Shown: piece after piece, positions 7,514-13,101 of the stretch
How positions within the stretch are numbered: position 1 is the stretch's first letter
Layout of the letters: each line of letters starts with the position of its first letter
The notes under the pieces: generated by a model
Told to the model about the DNA's origin: nothing
What the model saw: only the letters and a program-made list of their open reading frames with translations
Database searches by the model: none
Position numbers and translations under genes: made by a program
Assembly (NCBI GenBank): GCA_003512525.1
Contig: DOQG01000053.1
Location: forward strand, 1 to 23,807
Direction: 5' to 3'
Source: Oscillospiraceae bacterium
GTDB taxonomy: Bacteria > Bacillota > Clostridia > Oscillospirales > Ruminococcaceae
DNA length: 23,807 bases

Positions 7514-7924
7514 ATGATAAAAGAAATCAACAGGGATATTTTTATACTTTCGCAGAAATCCGTACCAGCGACAGAAAATGACAGGCAGACAGGAGAGGAT
7601 TTGCTGGAAACACTCATCGCAAATTCCGAGCGATGTGTTGGTATGGCGGCTAATATGATAGGTGTATCAAAGAATATAATCGCTATTAACGATAATAACA
7701 ATTACACTGTTATGTATAACCCTGAAATATTAAAAGCCGACAAGGAGTACGAAACCGAAGAGGGTTGCCTTTCGCTTGACGGTGTACGAAAAACGAAACG
7801 ATACAGAAAAATAAAAGTCAGATATCTTGATAAGGATTTCAAGATAAAGATAAAAACCTATGACGGTTTCACCGCGCAGATCATTCAGCATGAGATCGAT
7901 CATTTGAGTGGGATAATTATATAA
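7514..7924 (+). CDS. def: Peptide deformylase, short atypical form
   Basis: This 136-residue protein carries the deformylase signatures that bind the catalytic metal: EEGCLSL (Cys85) and QHEIDHLSG (His126, Glu127, His130). Deformylases remove the formyl group from the N-terminal methionine of new proteins. It is shorter than the usual 150-190 residues. The first motif (GxGxAAxQ in the family) reads VGMAANMIG, so Met replaces the Gln that normally helps hold the substrate carbonyl. Short deformylase homologues of this kind are familiar in Clostridia. It is a single gene with its own promoter and terminator. Whether it is the main deformylase or an accessory one cannot be told from this window. 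Confidence 0.88.
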   Translation: MIKEINRDIFILSQKSVPATENDRQTGEDLLETLIANSERCVGMAANMIGVSKNIIAINDNNNYTVMYNPEILKADKEYETEEGCLSLDGVRKTKRYRKIKVRYLDKDFKIKIKTYDGFTAQIIQHEIDHLSGIII

Positions 7925-7973
7925 ATTGCATATGTGACGCGTTTTTGCGGAATTATATCACGGAATAACATAA

Positions 7974-8005
7974 AAGAGTGCACCGGCGGCAGCCGATGCA
8001 CTCTT
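7974..8005. terminator. Bidirectional terminator between def and the CHAP gene
   Basis: AAGAGTGCA (7974-7982) pairs with TGCACTCTT (7997-8005). Inside, CGGC and GCCG close a GGCA loop after one C/A mismatch. The minus side continues as TTATGTTATT, the plus side as CGCTTATTC. It sits between two convergent genes and can serve both. Confidence 0.8.
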
Positions 8006-8024
8006 CGCTTATTCTGTGATATTT

Positions 8025-10217
8025 TTACTTTGCCGCGGTCTTTCCGCTGACACTTCCGTAATTACCGTAAAGCGCCGTCTTACCGCTCATATGGTAAGCC
8101 TTTACCCTGAACCTATATACAGTATTCGCTTTAAGTCCGGCTTTTTTAAATAACGTCTTGCCGTTATCGGTTATCTTGGCGGCGCGCACCCACTTACCGC
8201 CCTTGTACATCTCAACGATATATCCTTGAGCGGAAGTGTTCTTATCCCATCTTAAGGCAATTGCTTTTGAAGTTTTGACAGCTGCTGTTACGCCCTTTAC
8301 TATTGACGGATTTGTCCTTGCAGTAACAGTAGCGCTATAATTACCGTAAAGCGCGGTCTTACCGCTCATCTTATAGGCTCTCACTCTGAACTTATACACT
8401 GTCGAAGCCTTAAGTCCTGCTTTTCTGAATGTGGTTGTGCTGTTGTTTGTTATCTTAGCGGCTCTTACCCACTTGCCGCCCTTGTACATCTCAACAATGT
8501 AACCATCGGCTGTGGTGTTCTTAGTCCAGTTGATGCGGAGCGCGTCTGCCGCTCTGCCGGTAAGCTTTGCACCCTTTACAACAGACGGATTAGTCCTTGC
8601 CGCAACGGTCGCGCTGTAATCGCTGTAAAGCGGAGTATCGCCATACAATACATATGCCTTTACTTTGAACTTGTAAGCAGTTCCCGCCTTAAGTCCTGTG
8701 GCTCTATAGGTCGTTGTATTGCTATCTTTTATCTTAGCAACGCGTGTCCACTTACCGCCCTTGTACATTTCAACTATGTAGCCGTTAGCCAAAGCGTTCT
8801 CATTCCAGTTGATACGCAATGCATTTGCCGCTCTTCCGCCAAGCTTTACGCCGGATACAGGTTCAAGCGAGAGCTTTTCGGTGTAATTATCGATATAGCT
8901 ATCACCGCATACCGAGCAGGTATGTATCGTATAACCTTCTCCCTCAAATGTAGGTTGTACTATATCGGCATTATATGAATGATTTGTCTTTTCGATCGAA
9001 GTTACATCTGTTTTCTCATCACAACGCGTGCAATGTCTTGACTTTGAACCCTCCGCTGTACAGGTCGGCTGTATGTCTATTGTCCATTCCGATGAAAAAT
9101 CATGACCGAGAGCCGATACATTACGATATTCAGCGCCGCCGCATCTGGAGCAGATGCGAGCTTCTGTTCCGTCTTCTGTGCAGGTCGCGTTTCTGTCGGT
9201 TTCCCAGTATCCATAATCGTGTCCCAGTGCCGATGTTGAACGTGTTTCAGTCGCACCGCAGGAGCACTTTCTCTCTTCCGTTCCGCCGCTTGTGCAGGTT
9301 GCCGATGTCGTTGTGTACCATGAGCCGTAGGAGTGAGAGCCGGTAGTTACAAAAGTATTTTCGCTACTCCAATACTCTTTACCATTTACTACGGCATAAA
9401 ATTGATAATAATATCTTGTGCTATGAACTAATGTAACACCCAATTCTGTTTTAATATTAAACCACGGACTCATCCACGAACTGTTTGTATAAGTTTTTTG
9501 TGTGTTATCAAATCTCGACCAACCGTTTGAATATGTATTTCCGTCTTTACGCACCTGTATGCCAATTCTTGTTACAGGATAACTTGTTGGCTTATTAACC
9601 TCACCGTGAACAATAGCATTGTCATCATATACCTCATCTGTATAGTGAGATGAAGTATTTAATAACTTTACGTCATCAGAAGACGATGTAGAATCAAGAT
9701 ATATGAAACCAATAAGTGGCGAACCAGAATATCTTTTTGAGCCAATAGTCGAGCCACAGGAAAATCCGTTAACAATTCCATTAGAACTTGTCGCATCACT
9801 TCTACCGCCCTCGTTAACCGTCATTTTGTTACCATTAACACTAACAACATACGCCACATGACCGTATGAGTTATTAGAACATGATCCCCATACTGCAATT
9901 GATTTTGCTTTTGCCGTTGTTCCTACAGAATAACCTGCGTTTTTTGCATTGTTGTACCACTGACACCCATTACCGAGCATAGGCAATGCCACTCCGGTGT
10001 TATCATATGCCTGTTGCCACGCATAATAAGTACATCTTATTGTAGTAACACCATTTATTGTCTGCCATTTTCCAAACGGATTTGAAGCCGCGCTCGCTGT
10101 CATACTCACGCTATCCCTCACCGCAGGCAGATTATCCCCCAGCGGTGTTGCAACAGCCGTCAGCATCATAACCGCCGACAATACCGCCGCGCTGATTTTC
10201 TTTGCTTTCTTAAACAT
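8025..10217 (-). CDS. Secreted CHAP-domain peptidase with Cys-rich repeats and three FN3 domains
   Basis: The 730-residue product begins with a signal peptide (cleavage near residue 44, ASAAS). A CHAP domain follows (about 50-175) with catalytic Cys62 (TIRCTYYAW), His120 (YGHVAYVV) and an acidic/amide residue in VNEGG (135-138). CHAP enzymes cut peptidoglycan peptides or act as amidases. Residues 180-292 look like a beta-rich linker domain. Residues 293-450 hold four repeats of about 38 residues with an ATCT..GTE...C..CG...R....LGH pattern, each with a CxC or CxxC pair. Residues 455-728 are three FN3 domains of 93 residues sharing GYIVEMYKGGKW. No sortase motif or transmembrane tail is seen, so it is probably secreted. 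The DNA for residues 46-290 is much more AT-rich than the rest. It is the last gene of the surface operon, 17 bases after the WG-repeat frame. Confidence 0.87.
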   Translation of the reverse strand: MFKKAKKISAAVLSAVMMLTAVATPLGDNLPAVRDSVSMTASAASNPFGKWQTINGVTTIRCTYYAWQQAYDNTGVALPMLGNGCQWYNNAKNAGYSVGTTAKAKSIAVWGSCSNNSYGHVAYVVSVNGNKMTVNEGGRSDATSSNGIVNGFSCGSTIGSKRYSGSPLIGFIYLDSTSSSDDVKLLNTSSHYTDEVYDDNAIVHGEVNKPTSYPVTRIGIQVRKDGNTYSNGWSRFDNTQKTYTNSSWMSPWFNIKTELGVTLVHSTRYYYQFYAVVNGKEYWSSENTFVTTGSHSYGSWYTTTSATCTSGGTEERKCSCGATETRSTSALGHDYGYWETDRNATCTEDGTEARICSRCGGAEYRNVSALGHDFSSEWTIDIQPTCTAEGSKSRHCTRCDEKTDVTSIEKTNHSYNADIVQPTFEGEGYTIHTCSVCGDSYIDNYTEKLSLEPVSGVKLGGRAANALRINWNENALANGYIVEMYKGGKWTRVAKIKDSNTTTYRATGLKAGTAYKFKVKAYVLYGDTPLYSDYSATVAARTNPSVVKGAKLTGRAADALRINWTKNTTADGYIVEMYKGGKWVRAAKITNNSTTTFRKAGLKASTVYKFRVRAYKMSGKTALYGNYSATVTARTNPSIVKGVTAAVKTSKAIALRWDKNTSAQGYIVEMYKGGKWVRAAKITDNGKTLFKKAGLKANTVYRFRVKAYHMSGKTALYGNYGSVSGKTAAK
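8062..8898 (-). repeat. Three 279-bp direct repeats encoding the FN3 domains
   Basis: The FN3-coding DNA is built of three in-frame units with a period of exactly 279 bases (93 codons). The equivalent words start at 8062 (TTACCGTAA), 8341 (TTACCGTAA) and 8620 (TCGCTGTAA). The two units nearest the 3' end of the gene are the most alike. This points to internal duplication and allows expansion or loss by recombination. Confidence 0.8.
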
Positions 10218-10234
10218 AATATACCTCCTTTATT

Positions 10235-10999
10235 TCAGGCAAGCTCGATTACTCCCCACTTGCCGTTTTGCTTAGCCCATGCCTTACCGTCATATACCGA
10301 AGTGATATCTTCAAACTGACAGGTAAGTACTTCGTTTCCGTTGACATCTATCAATCCCCATGCACCGTCCTTGCACACAGGAAGATAGCCGTTAAAATAG
10401 TTGAGTTCCTGATATCCGTTATCGACCTTGTCATACACGCCGTCCGAATAACAATTTCCGTCCTTGTCGAAAACATATATCTTGTTATTCTTCCAGAAAA
10501 CAGCTCTGCCGTCTTTAACATCGCACATTTCCATTATATCAGGATTATATTCAACTAGATTTCCGTCACTGCCACCATCGAATATAAGCCGTACTATAAT
10601 TCTATTTTTGTACATGAGACCAAACTTTGCAACACTATCTTCCCTACAACCGTTATTCTCATCTAATGTACCGCTCTTTAACAGGATAGCACGATTAGCA
10701 ATCTTCTCGATATCATACTCATCACAAATAATAATACCATTCGGATCAATGTAACCGATTTTACTATTTCTCTCATCATATATGTAATATGTTGCGTCAC
10801 CGCCATGCCCGAAGTTTTCCATAATATATACTTCATAATCACTGCCGAGCGTATACGAATAACCGCTATCCGCTTTCATCGCCTCAGCAAATCCACTGAA
10901 CATACTGATGTACCTATACTCGCAATCCATCAATAAGTCGCCGTTTAGCGAAATAAGACCGTAATTATTGTCTCGACTTACTACAAAACCGACAGGCAA
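10235..10999 (-). CDS. WG-repeat segment, probably the 3' part of the frameshifted lipoprotein gene
   Basis: The frame encodes WG (KWG) repeats: NYGLISLNGDLLMDCEY, KIGYIDPNGIIICDEYD, AWGLIDVNGNEVLTCQFED and a final KWGVIEL. WG repeats are beta-rich modules common in clostridial surface lipoproteins, with no assigned enzymatic activity. The only usable start is a TTG at 10999 with a poorly placed GGAG, cutting into the first repeat. The same frame stays open upstream to the A7 run at 11060-11066 and reads KPVADIRLWDDN there, which continues the sense of the preceding gene. I therefore read this as the second half of one gene (11798 to 10235, about 520 residues) split by one extra A. If real, the frameshift would separate the repeats from their signal peptide. 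Confidence 0.7.
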   Translation of the reverse strand: MPVGFVVSRDNNYGLISLNGDLLMDCEYRYISMFSGFAEAMKADSGYSYTLGSDYEVYIMENFGHGGDATYYIYDERNSKIGYIDPNGIIICDEYDIEKIANRAILLKSGTLDENNGCREDSVAKFGLMYKNRIIVRLIFDGGSDGNLVEYNPDIMEMCDVKDGRAVFWKNNKIYVFDKDGNCYSDGVYDKVDNGYQELNYFNGYLPVCKDGAWGLIDVNGNEVLTCQFEDITSVYDGKAWAKQNGKWGVIELA

Positions 11000-11030
11000 C
11001 TTCTCTCCGCTGTCGTGGTCATCGGTATTA

Positions 11031-11798
11031 TCATCCCATAATCTGATATCCGCAACCGGTTTTTTTGCTCATACTACATAATATATTTACATCATCATAC
11101 CCATAACTCGGCTCTATCACCCAAGTATACCCACTTACAGCCGCTGACGGTGTTGACGGCACAGGCGCAGGTGCTTTTGTAGTAGCAGTTGTTCCTTTTG
11201 GTTTGCTTGTGGTAGTAGCTTTCGTTGTCGGTGCAGACGGCACATCTGCGGGTGATTTTGTAGAGCCGGTTACTGCCGGCTTGCTATCGGTCGGCTGTGC
11301 AGTTGTCGCAGTCGTCACAGTAACCTTGCTGTCGGACAGATAATCGCTATGTATAAATGTTCCGTCCTTAAGCTTGCAATAGCCGGTGTCCGTGATCGCC
11401 ACTACCTCGACCTTTTCATTGGCGCTGTAAAGCTTTACCGTTTCAGCTCCGAGTATCGCGGTTTTTCTGCTGTAGCAGTCCACCGAAACATACTTTACGC
11501 TGTCCTCCGCAGTTTCTTTCCACTCGGTTTCAGAAGTATCTGAATTTTCCGATGGAGCAGGCTCTTCTGCGGATTTTGTGCTTTCCGCACTTTCCGTATT
11601 GCTATCGGAAGAAGCCGCCGAGCTGTCGGACTTGCTTTCATCTTTGCTCGCTGTGCTGTCCGATGATACCGTAAGACCTCCGCTTGCCGCTTCGGGCTCA
11701 CTTTTTGACGCGGCGTTGTCAGCAGAACAGCCGCTCGCGACAATAGTTGATAAAATCACTGCGGACATTATCACCGCTTTTAATCGTTTTCTCTTCAT
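11031..11798 (-). CDS. Lipoprotein with SH3-like domain; WG-repeat part lost to a frameshift
   Basis: The 255-residue frame begins with a lipoprotein signal peptide (lipobox ASGC near residue 24). It continues through a Ser/Glu/Lys-rich low-complexity stretch (about 25-100), an SH3-like fold (about 102-155: KYVSVDCYSRKTAIL to FIHSDYL) and a Thr/Pro/Lys-rich linker (about 160-222). It then starts a WG-repeat domain (YTWVIEPSYGYDD) but stops within 35 residues (KKTGCGYQIMG). The abrupt change occurs at seven consecutive A residues (11066-11060). Removing one A joins it to the WG-repeat frame downstream. AAAAGGAGAGG precedes the ATG. It follows the zinc-ribbon membrane protein by 15 bases. The complete protein would be a surface-anchored, wall-spanning binding protein; the ligand is unknown. 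Confidence 0.8.
   Translation of the reverse strand: MKRKRLKAVIMSAVILSTIVASGCSADNAASKSEPEAASGGLTVSSDSTASKDESKSDSSAASSDSNTESAESTKSAEEPAPSENSDTSETEWKETAEDSVKYVSVDCYSRKTAILGAETVKLYSANEKVEVVAITDTGYCKLKDGTFIHSDYLSDSKVTVTTATTAQPTDSKPAVTGSTKSPADVPSAPTTKATTTSKPKGTTATTKAPAPVPSTPSAAVSGYTWVIEPSYGYDDVNILCSMSKKTGCGYQIMG
11060..11066 (-). other. A7 homopolymer at the frameshift point
   Basis: Seven T on the plus strand (A7 in the mRNA) mark where the SH3/WG lipoprotein frame is lost. Frame A reads AGC AAA AAA ACC. Skipping one A gives AAA CCG GTT GCG and continues through the WG repeats to 10235. A standard -1 slip would instead read AAC CGG TTG CGG, a third frame without WG-repeat sense. Confidence 0.75.
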
Positions 11799-11813
11799 TG
11801 CTATCCTCTCCTT

Positions 11814-12701
11814 TTACTCTTTTTTCTTACCGCAGTTGACACAGTACAGATTACTTATTCTGTTATATGTGCCACAGCTACTGCAGCTCCAATAGCTTTC
11901 CTGCGTACTATTATTGTATTTACTGAGCTTATCCTGTTCCTTGTTTATTTTATAAACGAGTTTGTTGAGCTTTAATATCACCGTCACACCGACAATTCCG
12001 GCTATACCGAAAATGAATATATTAGGCTGAGCCTCCATAGATGCGAGCTTGACCCCATAGCTTGCAAAATACGAATCCTGAGGGAAATTCTCGCTTCCCA
12101 TTGAAACAAATAAGTTCCAGATAATAATTACCGCGAACGCACCGATATTAACAATGGCGTTCATAAGACACACATTCTTGAAACAATACAGGCTTTCTGC
12201 CGGATCTCTTGAAATATTCGTAATTCCTCTGACAAAATAAACTCCCCATATTATCACCATGATGCACAGCACCATGCATATCAATACGAAAAGACCTAGA
12301 ACACCTTTTACCGAATCCGACAGATAATTTGCATTATCCTTGTTCATGATCCTAAACAGTCCGACCAGCTTTTCGATCGCGTTGAATGCAGTTATACTAC
12401 CGATGTCACTTGCTCCTATCAGCGACAAGACATTCAGTGTGAACAGCGTAAAGAACATACCGAGTGACGCAAACAGCGATATTACAAGAGCCGCACAACA
12501 CAGCAGTACTTTTTTCGTATGCGCCGACAGCGTACTGTCGTATCCGGCGTATTGCGGTGTCGGCTGTCGGTAAATCTGAGGCTGCGGCGGGGGTTGCGGC
12601 GTATTGACCGCAACATTTCCCGTTCTCAGGTCGGAATGACAATAACGGCATATCACAGCCTCGTCCTGGATCTCCTCAGCACAATAGGGACATTTTTTCA
12701 T
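11814..12701 (-). CDS. Membrane protein with zinc ribbons at both ends
   Basis: The 295-residue protein begins with a zinc ribbon (KKCPYCAEEI, Cys4, Cys7, then CRYC at 18-21) and a short Pro/Gln-rich linker. Four transmembrane helices follow (about 64-100, 133-157, 178-200 and 226-250). It ends with a second ribbon (YWSCSSCGTYNR to LYCVNCGKKKE, four cysteines). Such architecture is frequent in Clostridia but its role is unsettled; both ribbons should face the cytoplasm. AGGAGAGGAAG precedes the ATG. It is the first gene of a minus-strand operon with the SH3/WG lipoprotein and the CHAP peptidase, hinting at a part in surface-protein or cell-wall functions. That link rests only on gene order. 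Confidence 0.82.
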   Translation of the reverse strand: MKKCPYCAEEIQDEAVICRYCHSDLRTGNVAVNTPQPPPQPQIYRQPTPQYAGYDSTLSAHTKKVLLCCAALVISLFASLGMFFTLFTLNVLSLIGASDIGSITAFNAIEKLVGLFRIMNKDNANYLSDSVKGVLGLFVLICMVLCIMVIIWGVYFVRGITNISRDPAESLYCFKNVCLMNAIVNIGAFAVIIIWNLFVSMGSENFPQDSYFASYGVKLASMEAQPNIFIFGIAGIVGVTVILKLNKLVYKINKEQDKLSKYNNSTQESYWSCSSCGTYNRISNLYCVNCGKKKE

Positions 12702-12840
12702 ATACTTATACTTCCTCTCCTTCTGTTTTTTTGACAGCAGATAACTCTAAATCTCCTGTCGCTTCGCATTTGTCGGATTTAACCGATATTGCAAAACCTA
12801 CGGTTATGACCTTTCGTAAAGAAAACTGTCGCTAACGTGA

Positions 12841-13029
12841 TAATGCAAAAAGGCATAGTCCACCCCATGGACTATGCCTTAATTACCATATAAAATTTTA
12901 CGCAGAGATATTGTGCAAAACTTACAGAGGTACTGTTACTCAGCCCCCCCCCGTTTACATAAATTGGTATTTAATGTCTTGCACATATCTCTCACCTTTT
13001 CATTTCATCAGCAATATCTCTTAGCTTTA
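12841..13029 (-). ncRNA. Putative structured small RNA or attenuated leader, family unknown
   Basis: A consensus promoter (13035-13063) and a perfect terminator (12850-12880) frame about 190 bases without a convincing gene. In the minus-strand RNA, GAGATATGTGCAAGAC (12991-12976) can pair with GTTTTGCACAATATCTC (12921-12905) as a 16-bp stem with one bulge and one G-U. It encloses a TAAAT-ACCA-ATTTA hairpin, a run of nine G and an ACAG-TACCT-CTGT hairpin. An earlier segment, AGAGATATTG (13021-13012), is perfectly complementary to part of the same 3' arm (12913-12904), so two structures compete. I match it to no known riboswitch or RNA class. It could be an independent RNA, the leader of the zinc-ribbon operon starting at 12701, or a decayed palindromic mobile element. 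Confidence 0.5.
12850..12880 (-). terminator. Strong rho-independent terminator
   Basis: AAGGCATAGTCCA (12850-12862) and TGGACTATGCCTT (12868-12880) form a perfect 13-bp stem with a 5-base loop. On the minus strand it runs into TTTTTGCATT. It ends the putative RNA and any transcript reading through from uvrA. Confidence 0.9.
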
Positions 13030-13034
13030 TAATT

Positions 13035-13063
13035 AGTATATCACCATAGTTAATCGTTGTCAA
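13035..13063 (-). promoter_or_regulatory. Consensus promoter downstream of uvrA
   Basis: On the minus strand a perfect TTGACA (13058-13063) is followed after 17 bases by TATACT (13035-13040, 5/6). It lies about 40 bases after the uvrA stop and is among the strongest promoter matches in the window. The first coding start downstream is 334 bases away, beyond a terminator. Confidence 0.8.
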
Positions 13064-13101
13064 GTGTTTACTGTGAATATAGCACTAATGAAAATCAGCT
13101 T

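Noticed and set aside
11060..11066. Programmed -1 ribosomal frameshift at the A7 run
   Set aside because: A -1 shift leads to a third frame without WG-repeat sense; only a +1 shift (or loss of one A) joins the two parts.
12702..12777. A short ORF overlapping the zinc-ribbon start codon by ATGA
   Set aside because: About 23 codons, no ribosome binding site, unusually rich in Arg because it reads through the purine-rich Shine-Dalgarno region of the real gene.
12945..12992. A 15-codon ORF (MCKTLNTNLCKRGGG) with a GGTGAG ahead of it in the putative RNA
   Set aside because: It is very short, runs into the G9 tract and lies within the 16-bp stem; I see no similarity to known peptides. A leader peptide cannot be fully excluded.
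13005..13011. Hammerhead ribozyme core CTGATGA on the minus strand
   Set aside because: The required second core (GAAA followed by a stem) is not placed to form the three-helix fold; the match is seven bases and likely chance.
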